Shown one piece after another: positions 44,975 to 56,264 of a stretch of DNA of 64,000 nt; position 1 is the stretch's first letter, and the number at the start of each line of letters is the position of its first letter. The notes under the pieces are model-generated. The model was not told the DNA's origin. It ran no database searches and saw only the letters and a program-made list of their open reading frames with translations. The stretch comes from Plecoglossus altivelis (taxonomy: Eukaryota > Chordata > Actinopteri > Osmeriformes > Plecoglossidae). The stretch is from positions 19,654,888 through 19,718,887 of the forward strand of contig BROE01000020.1 in assembly GCA_036571765.1 (NCBI GenBank), read 5' to 3'. The translations under genes were made by a program, and so were the position numbers.

Positions 44975-46810
44975 GGGTGTGTGATGTAGATGTAGATCAG
45001 TGTGATGGATGTAGATCAGTGTGTGATGGGTGTAGAACAGTCTGTTATGGGTGTAGATTTAAAAAAAAATGTTTATTTTTTATAGCGCCTTTCGATAATC
45101 CAAGGTCGCTTCAAAATGGAGTACAAGACTACAATGGATTTACGATCAGAAAGACAGTCAGTCTGTTCGTTATCGTAAACAAACAAACAGGTGCACAACA
45201 AATAACTACAGATAGACAACAACAACAACAACAAAGTTGTGGAATCAAAGAGAACAGCAACACAATGAGGAGTCATGTAGCATGACATGAAGAAGTGTGA
45301 GATCACTTGAAGGCAGAAAAGGTGAGAAAAAGATCATTAGTTACTGAGCAAAGAGGATATATGAGTTTTAAGTTGGGACTTAAAGGTCTGGAGAGTAGGT
45401 GTGTTGCGAATATTTGGTAGAAGCTTGTTCCATAGTTTTGGGCCAAAAACACTAAAGTGCTTCCTCCCACAGTAGAGCGTTTAAACTTAGACAAGCAGGT
45501 TTTCACTGCTGGATCTGAGGGTCGGGGCAGGAACATGGTTAAAGTAACTCAGCAAGGTATTGTAGTACAGGGCCTTGAATGGATTTATAGACTAAAACTA
45601 CCGGTTGAAACTGGTTACGACTGGCCGCAGGAAGCCAGTGAAGTTGGGTGAGGATGGGAGTGACGTGTGCAGACTTTTTATTAAATGTTAGACCTCAAGC
45701 AGCAGAGTTTTGCACCATTTGAAGTCGATGTGTAGCTTTAAAAGGTAAACCGCTACATAAGGCGTTACAGTGGTCCAATCAGGAGGTCGTAAAAGCGAGA
45801 AAACGATTTCAGCACCACTGAAGTGAAGAGAGTGGTGGATACGAACAATATTTCGCAAGTGGAAAAAGCAAGATTTAACTGTCTGATCAATATGTGAGTC
45901 GAAAGATAATGGAGTCAAGCAATACTCCCAGATTTCACACAGTTTTTGAAGCCTAATCTGGACACGGTCAATTTCGATGAAAATGTCAGCTCATGGCAAA
46001 TTCTGTGATTTAGGGCCGAACAACAGAATTTCCGTTTGATCAGTATTAAGCTGTAAGATGTTATAAGTCATCCAGGTTTTAAGTTCCTGAAGACAGGAGT
46101 AAACAGATGCAGGTAGACAAGCTGAATTGGGTTTGACCGTAAAGTAAATTTGAGTATCATCAGCGTAACTATGAAAGTTAAGACCATGTCTTCTGATAAT
46201 CTGACCTAATAGCAACACATAAATGAGAAATAGGATTAGATCCACCCAGTGTGTTATGGGTGTAGATCAGTGTGTGATGGGTGTAGTTCAGTGTGATGGG
46301 TGTAGAACAGGGTGATGGGTGTAGATCAGTGTGTGATGGGTGTAGATCAGTGTGTGATGGGTGTAGATCAGTGTGTGATGGGTGTAGTTCAGTGTGTGAT
46401 GGGTGTAGATCAGTGTGTGATGGGTGTAGATCATTGTGTGATGGGTGTAGTTCAGTGTGTGATGGGTGTAGATAAGTGTGTGATGGGTGTAGATCAGTGT
46501 GATGGGTGTAGATCATTGTGTGATGGGTGTAGTTCAGTGTGTGATGGGTGTAGATAAGTGTGTGATGGGTGTAGATCAGGGTGTGATGGGTGTAGATCAG
46601 TGTGTGATGGGTGTAGATCAGTGTGATGGGTGTAGATCAGTGTGATGGGTGTAGATCAGTGTGATGGGTGTAGATAAGTGTGTGATGGGTGTAGATCAGT
46701 GTGATGGGTGTAGATCAGTGTGTGATGGGTGTAGATCAGTGTGTGATGGGTGTAGATCAGTGTGTGATGGGTGTAGATCAGTGTGTGATGGGTGTAGATC
46801 AGGTTTTGGC
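44975..46810. repeat. 21-bp minisatellite split by a LINE
   Basis: Units of gtgtgatgggtgtagatcagt at 44975-45058 and about 26 more at 46252-46810, in the intron that splits CCP2. Confidence 0.9.
45059..46251 (-). mobile_element. L2/CR1-like LINE fragment, 3' end, degenerate
   Basis: On the minus strand it encodes pieces of a reverse transcriptase C-terminal part: GLNFHSYADDTQIYF holds the catalytic YADD, followed by LQLNTDQTEILLFG. Further broken pieces follow to the 3' end, which carries the L2-like tail cgaaaggcgctata and an A-rich end. Stops and frameshifts make it dead. The flanks share TGTTATGGGTGTAGAT (45043-45058 and 46252-46267), a probable target-site duplication. The element splits a minisatellite. 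Confidence 0.8.
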
Positions 46811-46961
46811 TGCATTAGCATTTTGTCTGCAGATCAAGAACTTTCATATTTGATTCCTCCTGCGTTGGCAGTAAGTGTTTAGTGCATAAGTGCTCCAGGA
46901 ACACGTGAGGGTTATTAAAGATGTCCAGCATATAGCATCGTCATGATGAAAACACACTCAC

Positions 46962-47061
46962 CCTTCATCACAGAACTGCCGCATCTTCGCACCAAACAGA
47001 GTACCTTCACTTATTTCATAATTCATGTGCCGGATCTTTTTAGGGATGCCACAGTCCTTTT
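46962..47061 (-). CDS. CCP gene exon 3: first half of CCP2
   Basis: Encodes KKDCGIPKKIRHMNYE and ends MRQFCDEG, where the split Gly codon leaves phase 2. Acceptor catttcag, donor gtgagt. It contains the first two cysteines of CCP2 only. Confidence 0.85.
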
Positions 47062-47150
47062 CTGAAATGAATTTCACGGTTAACAATTAAATAAGCACCT
47101 GGGGAATAAATAGTAAAAGTACATAACTGTTGAGACTAGTTTTTTTTTAC

Positions 47151-47336
47151 TTTGGCAGGTCATTTGAGGCTCGCTCCACGCTCCAGAGGTGCAGAGTATA
47201 GTTCCAGACCCTTGCTCTTTCACGTAACCATTGGAACACTCAAACTCGGCTGTGGAGCCTTCGGGAAAATCATTCATGAGGAGCGATTCATCTGTTAAAA
47301 CCATGTTGTTCTTCCCCTGGGGTTTAGGACACTCGC
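47151..47336 (-). CDS. CCP gene exon 2: CCP1
   Basis: A complete sushi domain from ECPKPQGKN to EPQMTC. It has the four expected cysteines, the GY pair (SNGYVKEQG) and the late tryptophan (SGAWSEPQ). Acceptor ctcctcag, donor gtaaaa, phase 1 at both ends. Confidence 0.85.
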
Positions 47337-48090
47337 CTGAGGAGAGAAGACATGTCAACTCAGGTCAATAACCTGGCTGTGGTCCCTGTCCACTCATCCT
47401 GGGATTGAAGCTTTCATCAGGTAGCACGATTTAAACACTTGGTTTGAACAATTGGGCAGAAGAGAAACAAGATGATGGTCATGATGGTGAGGAGGGAGGG
47501 AGGAGCTGATATGAAGTCATTTGTGCCTGGTACAGTAGTAGAGTGTGGTGGTTAGTTAGAAGACTCTGTTGTCAGCTTGTGTAATAATGTGAGAAAACCC
47601 TCACAAACAAGTTTATTCCCCCTGTTAAAATGTGGTTTGTGTGTAAACTAGACTATATGCTACAGACACGGTTTTAATCCAATAATTCATGGGTTATGAA
47701 CACAAACATTTCAAATTGCTTGGAAAAATAAAGGGCAAATATGTTTTAGGCGTACAGTTGCTCTAGCTAAAATAGTAAGTTTCTATGTTTGAGAAAAGCT
47801 GCTTTCAAAAACAGACAAAAAAAGTTGAATCCTAACTTTACTGTAATGTAGCGTTAATACTAAGACAGGTGAAATTGTCTGGTAATATTGTCGTTGGCAC
47901 GGGCTGTAGTCGAACTACACTAAGCACGGCACGGTACCGTACAGTGCGGTCGTTTTACAATGAAACTCCACCAGTCACAGTACAGTTGCTACCGACGTAC
48001 AGTCGGTCAAGTAGAGCTGGTCTAAATTCGACAGGGTTTACTGGATCCAGCCAACTGGACAGAACCTTACAAGTCTACAATGTAACTCAC

Positions 48091-48172
48091 CCTTTCCATG
48101 TGTCACAAGAAAACACAGAAAATACAAGCAGGTCGTCAGTGACCGCAAGTGCTTCTCTTTTAAGTATTTCAT
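48091..48172 (-). CDS. CCP gene exon 1: signal peptide
   Basis: ATG at 48172-48170 begins MKYLKEKHLRSLTTCLYFLC and then FLVTHGKG. This is a basic start and hydrophobic core, with a likely cleavage site near VTHG. Donor gtgagt, phase 1, fits the next CCP exon. This ATG is chosen because it is the only one giving a signal peptide in phase. Confidence 0.75.
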
Positions 48173-50128
48173 TTATGCCGGTACTATAAAATTGTCCAAA
48201 GTTATAATATCCGTTTCACAGAACGGATATAAAACGTTGGAAATCTTCTGACGGCAGTCCTGTCGGTAACAGTCCGGTAACAGTCCGGTAACAGCTCCGT
48301 GGCAGACAGCAGCTGTCTCTTTACAAGACGACAAAGCTCCACGCGCTGTACAGATCCTTTCACGCGCCTCAGCACCGCGGGAGCACAACAACAACACGCC
48401 GCTCCTCGACTTTCACGAGTAACTTGTCCTGAGTACCGTTTTACCCGTTTAATATCTTACTAGCGCAGGCCTGTGATAAGAAACTCTGTCCAGCTTCGCG
48501 TCTGTATTCATTCCACTGTTCCAGTCCGTCTGATCGCGGATACTAGTGAGTCCAAGCCGGTGCCTGGATCTCAAGACAAGGGTGGGTGTGTCCTGCAACA
48601 CTGAGTATAAAACTGGTGTTTCCTCGCTGACACGGGATCCAACAGTCTGACCGCACTTTTTGGAATTGAATATCTGTATCTCCGTCGTATATACCGTCTA
48701 ACTTTCTACGTTATTTTACGTCACATATACCGACTAACTTTGTACGTTATTTTACGTCGCATATACGGTCTAACTTTCTACGTTGTTGTACGTCAATGCG
48801 CACTGTAGAGAAATGTCGATGTATTTTAATTTTGTCCATTGTATGGGTCTATGGGTTAATATACAGTCTCGTACACATTAGGCTACATACTCGATGAACA
48901 AATACAATATTGCGGAGAGCGAGTTTTTTAGTTGGGCACAGTAGTCCAGATAAAGACTCGAATATAAACAGTTTGATTACAGGACGTAATATGTATGACA
49001 ATAATGTTGTTTGTACTTAGCACATCCCATCAGAAATTAAGTTTTTTTCTTTTTCTCAATTTTCTGCGAATAAAAGTTAGATACATTAGAATATAACACA
49101 TTGTAGTGATTAGATAAATGCTAGCAAATGCTTACGCCAGCCATGAGTCACAGTCTCTGCAGTTGTGGTGTATTGTCATAGTAACATTCCGGGGTTTACA
49201 CTAAAGGGAGGTCCTCACATCGCCTCACAGACTCACAGACTCGGGTAACCCCCTTTAGGGCGGTGTACCATCATCTATTACTGACAGAGAGCTTGTCTTG
49301 AAAAGTCCATAGCTCCCACTGAAATACTTTCCCCTTCAAAACAAACTAGGTCTAGAGAACGAAACAAGTTTTAAGTCAAATAAATGTCACATTTCTTGAC
49401 GATGCGGCTCTGACTAGCATGACATGGCTTTTCTTGAGGTAATTTGTGACTTTGTTAGGAATATGTTTGTATCCCAGCCAAAACCCTTCAATGTCCTCTA
49501 AAGTCATTCAAATACATACGAAGCCTGCACTGTAGGGAAGCAGAGTTACTAGCCCCAAACCGACGCCCGCGGCACATAAATAATCAAATCTGACTTTCAA
49601 ACGCACCATGCACAGATCTCCCTGACTCGCGTGGAAGAATCTGTAATTGAAGAATGTACATGAAGCTAATGCTTCACCGCTGTTTTCAATCACAGTTAGG
49701 ATCAAACTGGATGATGTCTCATGGAAGAAAATATGTGTACAAAGTTACCAGTATGTGGCCTATCATCCCAGTGATGTCTAGCAGGTGGGTCCCTGTGATT
49801 CATTTCACATGAAAAGTGTTACTGCATGATAAGATAGCCTGTTGCTGACATTCCTCTCTCCCTCTGTCACTGTGTGTAATTCTTATCTTTAAGTAGGCAC
49901 AATATCCATGGACCTAAAGGAAGTTTAGTATTTGAAGCGAGGAGACACGTAGACATGGTCGTATGAAGTTGTCTGAAGTTTTGTCTTCCAGCTTCATCAT
50001 CTAAGATGTCACAAACACAACGACTTCTCAATAGTCGTTGATCCAAACGCAAATCAAGATACAGACACACTGTCTCTTTTCTCTTCATCGGCTAACTCTC
50101 CCTGCACGAACTTTGCACGCATATAAGT

Positions 50129-50166
<38 letters not shown>

Positions 50167-52090
50167 ATCTTGGTGTTTCCAAGGTCTTGACTTGACACAG
50201 TGTTCATCTGAAAGAATTTGTATTCATCTGAAAGAATTCGTATAGTTTGTATTTTTTAGTTTATGTGTAGGAAAAATGTTTATACATATTTTTACTCGAT
50301 TGCTGTATGCCTGTACTTATGTAGCACTGTGGTTCTGTTAGGAACGACATTTCGTTCCACTGTATCCCCCCGCCTGTAGCGGAATGACAATAAAGCTCAA
50401 CTTGCCTTGACTTGAATCTGGTCAGACTATCTAGAGATTTAACAGGTCTATGGCATCTATAGCAAGATGACAATCAGTCTGTTTTCTCCAGCAAAGTATC
50501 ACCCAGATTTCCTTTGAGGCTTTGCCATTGTGTAGGCAGTAGAAAAGCTGAATGTAGATTCATTTTATACAGAATAAAAGATTACATTCTTAATTTCTCT
50601 GACACTCACTGTCAAACATTGGATGGAAACAGCTGGGCAACCTCACATCCCCAAACCACACACCTTCCTTTATATCCGTGTAAAAGGTCATTTTTGTGTA
50701 AAAAAAAACAACAAAAAAACAGTCTGCCCACACTAGCTGCCCCCAGCCTGCCCCATGTGGCAAAGTGCTTATCTCTACCCGCGCACACACACACACCCTT
50801 CCCATGAACCCAGTGAAGTTGTCCAGACTTCGACACTTCACTCCCCGACAGATAGATAGTTTCTACCGTGATCGTTTACAGGAAAGTTAATCGATGAGTA
50901 ACAAAACCACGCCTGTTGTTCCGCGCCCGTGTACGCGAGTGTTGAAGAAAAACGCCCAAATCTAAATTAAGATCCTATAAATCCTGAAAAATACGTCCAT
51001 CCAACTCATTGCGAGACTGGTGGAAAACCTGTCTGCTAACCAGAGTTGGCCTAATCCAATGAACAAACGACATATTTGTTCGGGGCTCTGCGATTAGTTC
51101 GCCTCTACTCAAAACACGTTTTGTTTAAGGCCCCCCAAAACTCTGTCCCTGGGGCTACAGGCTGTCAGACCGTAGCATCTATCAGTTATTACTTGAGTGA
51201 ACGTGATTCGCCTTAATGAGTTCTCTTCAGGCAGTCTTCCTACCTGTGGATGTGTTATAGCTCCCCCTGGTGGGATGGCAATGTTGTAGACATGTCGCTC
51301 GTCAGACTGCCTCGCCCCTTCTCCGATGCTGGGGATGGTCGCCTCACGGGGACACGCCGTCTGTCTGCCTGCTGATCCGGTACGAAACACTGTTTGGACT
51401 GAGCAGTTCAAACGGCTGACTCCGGTTTCGTGATGCGACAAGTCTAAACTTGAAATGATTCAATTAGATAATAATGAAATGAGATATTAATTAAGGCCAT
51501 CGTCTGCATGTGAGTTCAGTAATGAGAGACTGTGCACTTGTGCAAAACCTTCATTAACAGCCTTGAGGCAGAAAATATTAATTAAAAGCTCAGCGTAGAG
51601 ACAGAGATAACGGTCAGAATTTTAAACACAAAAACTTTATATAGAAAGTTTCATTTCAGCAGTTATGAACAAAATGGTTTAATACAGAGACGGATATTAT
51701 GGAACAGATATTCAGTCTTTATAAAGAGAAATGCGTGTAGGTTATGTCAGAAAAAATAGTCCCACATTAAAAGCAGTTATCAGACAGTCTTGCACGAAGT
51801 TGCACCAGTTTTATGGCTGCCTCAGAACAGGACTGGTTACCTAGACAACCATCCAGCCCGAATCAACACCAACAGGAACCATGACAACCTCTGTGACTAT
51901 CGCCTAGACTACCGGTTGCCGTGACAACGAGCTCTGCCACGGAAACGGCGTTGAATGTCCGCCTTTGTAGAACTGTCATGAAGTTCTAGCAAATGAATCC
52001 TGTGAGGGTAAATGTGTATCCATGGTTGTTTTCAGTTATACCAGATCTCCTCTTTCACCTGCGAATAAATCACATTCTACATGTAGTTAT
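48173..52090. other. intergenic between CCP gene and magi3, promoter side of the CCP gene
   Basis: Just upstream of the CCP gene start (48180-48560) the DNA is richer in CpG and may hold its promoter. A TATA-like tataaaac (about 48607) lies on the plus strand. At 48680-48790 a roughly 50-bp unit with cgtctaactttctacgtt is repeated three times. A TG array lies at 50128-50166. No further gene was recognised. The open frame at 51109-51441 has no features I know. Confidence 0.4.
50300..50417 (+). mobile_element. LINE 3' tail, plus strand
   Basis: Contains acgacatttcgttccactgt and then tagcggaatgacaataaagc, the same tail as at 43655-43745 but on the other strand. Only the 3' end is present, the usual result of 5' truncation. 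Confidence 0.65.
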
Positions 52091-52102
52091 TTTCAGTAAA
52101 AC

Positions 52103-52108
52103 TTTATT
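52103..52108 (-). promoter_or_regulatory. candidate polyadenylation signal of magi3
   Basis: Minus-strand AATAAA (gactaataaagttttact). It lies about 2.6 kb downstream of the magi3 stop with no other convincing signal between, giving a 3' UTR of usual size for this family. Confidence 0.45.
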
Positions 52109-54752
52109 AGTCAGTGCATGAACAAAACACCATGTTGAGGTCATCTGCTTTTCATCCCTTTTAAATATTCTTTTTTTTTTTTTACATAAAAAAATAATGG
52201 AGCAGTTTTGTATATATCTCTACTATTCCCCCGAAAGAGCACTCGGCAAGTATTTATAAATGTGCTGTACAATATACAAACTTTTACATCTACTATACCA
52301 ACAGAATGTTATGGAGACGAGAAGGAGTAGTCTAATGACAGATGCAAGGCCACATTATGACTCAGACAGAATATGGTTTGAACACAGGCAGGAGTGAGAG
52401 AGGTGGAGTTAACATGATCTGGCTGGTCTGGAACTTGATGTACAAACCTTCTAGAAGAAACCAACTGCACTGAACTCACCACCAATTGGCTCATGTATTA
52501 ACCAGTGGCTGCTCATTGGCTGGTTGATTCTGTGTTGAGAGTGAAGGTGTCTGTTGACCAGTCCCATTGGTGGGCACCCCCCCCCCCCCGCCCCCCCCCC
52601 CCCCCCCAGGGCTAACAGCAGCTCGAGAAACAGGCGCCTCACTTCTTGTGGTGCTGCTGTATTGCATCCCTGAGCTTCTCTCTTGCTTACATGAGCTCTG
52701 GTCAGACCAGCGTATCAGACTCTAAACCCTAACACATAGCATCACTGAGGGGTCTAATCCATGAACTAGTATCTGGCTTTGTAACAGCACCATCTTCCAG
52801 TAAACAACAAACAACAACAAAATGTGCAAATGTCATGAACGCAACAGAGTGTGTAGTGGTCAAGTCCATCCAGATGTATAAGACGACTCAGTCACGTGTC
52901 ATATTGATCCTGGACGCTTGAGGAAAGAGTGCAGTGCATTTAAACAGACCAGTAAAACACCTAAACTGTTCAATTCGGTAAAATATGACAATTCTCACAC
53001 ATTTGTTCACAATAAAAACACAGATTTTGAGCGATGGCAAACGTCTAGTAAACACATGGCAATTTGTATGAAGGACTCATGGAAGCTACTAGAACTAGGA
53101 TACATGAGAAGATTGGTCTTAAACGACCTCTGAGATCTAGAGCAAAATGTGAAGTGTTTCAATACGGCTACAGATACACATATCAATCTAGAATTTAAAT
53201 AAATCACACATAAGGTAATCACACACGTGGTAAACAATATCTCAATCCACAAGCTTCTGGTCGTCTGTAGTGATATATTTTATGAGGAGGAGTTGTCTCT
53301 ACGAAAGTCTGAGAACAGTCTTGAATCCTGGGAAGTTGTGACGTTTAGGCTGGGCCCTGCGTGGTCACATGATCACTGGGTGGTGTGGCGTTTAGGCTGG
53401 GCCCTGCGTGGTCACATGATCACTGGGTGGTGTGGCGTTTAGGCTGGGCCCTGCGTGGTCACATGATCACTGGGTCGCAGGTTTCTCTACTTACAAGCAG
53501 GAGCAGGCATCCGCTGTGCCACCAGACGATACATGCAGCTGTGTGAAGCCACTGGTGGCGATGGAGGAGAGTGAGGAGGCGGGGAGGAGGAAGGAGGAGG
53601 AACGAGGAGGAAGAGAGAAGAGGGGAGAAGAAGAGGGGGTGAGTGAGAAGGTTTGAGGAGTGTGAGAAGGGGGGGGAGGGAGGGAGGGGGAGGAGAGTGT
53701 CGGGCTGGGTGAGAGTGAGGCAGAGATGTGCAGGGGAGAGGAAGGCAGAGTGAGGAGACTGCTAGAGGGATGAGAGAGTTGAGGGAGGGAAGGAAGTGGA
53801 GGGGAGGGGTGGAGGAGAGATGTGCAGGGGGAGGGAGAGTGTGAGGAGGAGTGTGAGGGGGTGAGAGAGAGATAGTGAGGGAGGGGATGAGAGAGTGATG
53901 AGGGGAAGGGGTGAAGGCAGAGCTGTAAGGGGTGGCGTGAGAGAGTGATGAGGGTGAGGAGCAGTGTGAGGCGGAGGGGGTGAGCAGGGTGAAGGGTGGA
54001 GGGGTATGAGAGAGTGTGAGGGGTGAGGGGGTGAGCGAGCAGTTGTGAGGATCGGAGGGGTCGTGAGGAAGAGTGTGAGGAAGGGGAGGAGAGGTGGGGG
54101 TGAGGAGAGTGTGAGGGGGTGAGGAGAGTGTGAGGGGGTGAGGAGAGTGTGAGGGGGTGAGGTGGGGGCTTACTCCCTAAACCCCAAGACCTCGGAGACA
54201 GAGCTTCTGTCTTCAGTTGCATTGTGGGAAGGTTGCATGTTGACAGCTGAGGCCTTGCTGAGTCTAAATCCCCATGTTGGCACATATTCACATCAGGAAG
54301 AGTTAGTTTGACGGTGGCCCTGCGCTGACAGACCAGGGAAAGAAAAGAGAGTTAAGAAACAGAGTTAAGAGAGAGAGAGAGAGAGAGGGAGAGAGCAGGT
54401 GTGCTACATGCAGATGCACTATCAAAGAGGTAAGACTCAAGTCCTACACATGAATATTGAGGAGATTCAAGTCAATACAGCCACCCAAGCCCAGCCCACC
54501 CCACCCTAAAATATCACCAGCACTCTAAAATGAGGAGAAAAAACACAGTTGTTCGTTTGGTTTGTTGTTGGGCTCAGTGCCGTGTGTGGAGGGGCATCAC
54601 AGAGGGTCTCATCAGTGCTGTTTGTGGAGGGGCATCACAGAGAGTCCCTCATCAGTGCTGTGTGTGGAGGGGCATCACAGAGAGTCCCTCATCAGTGCTG
54701 TGTGTGGAGGGGCACCACAGAGGGTCTCATCAGTGCTGTGTGTGGAGGGGCA
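52109..54752 (-). other. magi3: candidate magi3 3' UTR with repeats
   Basis: No gene is seen here. It contains a C-rich homopolymer (52576-52608, likely unreliable), three 47-bp tandem copies (53335-53475) with tttaggctgggccctgcgtg, a GA-rich array with gtgaggagagtgtgaggggg (53640-54170), and the stop-codon minisatellite at 54577-54765. Confidence 0.4.
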
Positions 54753-54765
54753 TCACAGAGGGTCT
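54577..54765. repeat. 38-bp minisatellite carrying the magi3 stop codon
   Basis: Five units of ggcatcacagagggtctcat plus cagtgctgtgtgtggagg. On the gene strand each reads ...GACCCTCTGTGA, which is the codons D-P-L-stop at the real end of magi3. Confidence 0.85.
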
Positions 54766-56065
54766 CTCATCGCCTCAGCGTGGGACAGGATCCTGGCAGA
54801 GCAGGGGACTCTCCAGGGGCCCGGACTCAGGGGGGCCCTGGGTTTGGGGGGTTCAGGAGGCCCCTGGGAGCTGTGAGGGGAGGGGGCCACAGCCTCCTCT
54901 CTGCTCCTCTCCTCTCCTCCGCTGGTCTCTGCTTTCGTGACCTCCTGACACAGCTCCTTGTTTGTTTGGCTCCTCCTCTCAGAAGACCTTGTGACTGCCT
55001 CCGCTCCCCCTTCCCCCTGCCTCTCCCTGGGAGAGTCTCCCCCTGCCTCCGCTCCCCCTTCCCCCTGCCTCTCCCTGGGACAGTCAGCCCCTGCCTCCAC
55101 CCTGGGAGAGACACCCCCTGCCTCCACCCTGGGAGAGACGCCCCCTGCCTCCACCCTGAGAGAGACACCCCCTGCCTCCGCCCTGGGAGAGACGCCCCCT
55201 GCCTCCGCCCTGGGAGAGACACTCCCTGCCTCCACCCTGGGAGAGACGCTCCCTGCCTCCACCCTGGGAGAGACATCCCCTGCCTCCACCCTGGGAGAGA
55301 CACCCCCTGGCTCCACCCTGGGAGAAACGCTCCCTGCCTCCACCCTGGGAGAGACACCCCCTGCCTCCACCCTGGGAGAGACATCCCCTGCCTCCACCCT
55401 GGGAGAGACACCCCCTGCCTCCACCCTGGGAGAGACACCCCCTGCCTCCGCCCTGGGAGAGACGCTCCCTGCCTCCACCCTGGGAGAGACACCCCCTGCC
55501 TCCACCCTGGTCCTCCTGCTGCTGGCGTCCATCTTGGAGGCAGCCTGGCTCCTCAGGTAGCTCCTGGTGTCTCTGCGGTCGACAGGCTGCTTTTCTTTAA
55601 AGCCCTCTCTGTTGGCATCTCTCCTCTGATGTTTGTCTGCCTGCTGATGATTGGCTACCACTTCCTGTCCAGTTCCTGGTGTCTTCCTATGGCTGGGGGA
55701 CCTGCTGTCTTGGTGTGGGTGGGACTTCCTGTTTGTCTTGCTTCGTTCCACTTCCTGTTTAATCCTCTCGTGTTTTTTGGGACTGTTGGAGCGCTCTTTG
55801 GCTTTGGGGATGGACTGTGTCTCCCCTCCTGTCTTTGGCCGTCTGGGTTCCTGCTGGAGGGTGGAGCTGGTGGAGAGGCTACGGGGGGACAGGCTGTCTT
55901 CTGGCTGGTCCCCCTGCTCCCTGCCCCCCTCCCCTGGGCCCCTGCTGGTGTGGGGCCTGGGGGCCGGGGGACCTGAGATGGTGGAGCTGGCGTGGAGAGG
56001 AGAGAGGAAGGGAGGTGTGTCTCTGGGCAAACTGGCGGATGACTTGGCGGTTGGTGTCCGGAGAC
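54753..56065 (-). CDS. magi3: magi3 terminal exon: basic tail with 9-residue repeats
   Basis: A 1313-nt exon, acceptor tggttctag, phase 1 in, ending TGA at 54755-54753. It encodes about 436 residues: a basic Ser/Pro/Lys-rich tail (KAKERSNSPKKHERIKQE), then about fifteen copies of a 9-residue unit RVEAGGVSP (27 bp), two longer repeats around RERQGEGGAEAG, and an end with SPGPWRVP. Human MAGI3 has PGPWKVP about 20 residues before its end. The last residues and the stop lie in the first unit of a 3' minisatellite, so the terminal AEAMRDPL may be recent. Confidence 0.85.
55088..55515 (-). repeat. 27-bp coding minisatellite in magi3
   Basis: About fifteen units of ctccaccctgggagagacac plus cccctgc (plus-strand reading), encoding RVEAGGVSP on the gene strand. 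Some units have GDVSP, GSVSP or RAEAG. Confidence 0.95.
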
Positions 56066-56264
56066 CTAGAACCAGGAGAGGGGGTAAGAGACAGGGTCAG
56101 ATGCAGGGTCAGGGGTCAGATGCAGGGTCAGAGGTCAGATGCAGGGTGGGATCCTGAGACAGGTTCATAAGAAAAGGGTTTACCAGGGAGGATAGTACAG
56201 AGTGGTGAGAGCAGCCAGGAGGTCAGTACTGGTGCTCAGTGGAGAAATAGCACCCAGATGAACC

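Larger units (their letters stand above)
41306..48172 (-). other. complement-regulator-like gene: 4 CCP domains, membrane anchored
   Basis: Ten or eleven exons join with consistent phases into about 352 residues: signal peptide, four CCP/sushi domains, Ser/Thr/Pro stalk, one membrane helix and a short basic tail. All CCP borders are phase 1, the rule for this family. CCP2 is split across two exons in phase 2, as in CD46, whereas CD55 splits CCP3. With a transmembrane rather than GPI anchor, this points to a CD46-like or teleost Tecrem-type regulator that protects host cells from C3b/C4b deposition. Function is inferred from architecture. Another small CCP receptor cannot be excluded. Confidence 0.7.

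Noticed and set aside
51109..51441. 110-codon minus-strand frame upstream of magi3 3' UTR end
   Set aside because: Isolated, no splice sites or family features; intergenic.
54549..55976. 475-codon plus-strand frame opposite the magi3 terminal exon
   Set aside because: The minus-strand reading continues PDZ exons in phase and ends in PGPWRVP; the plus-strand frame is its shadow.
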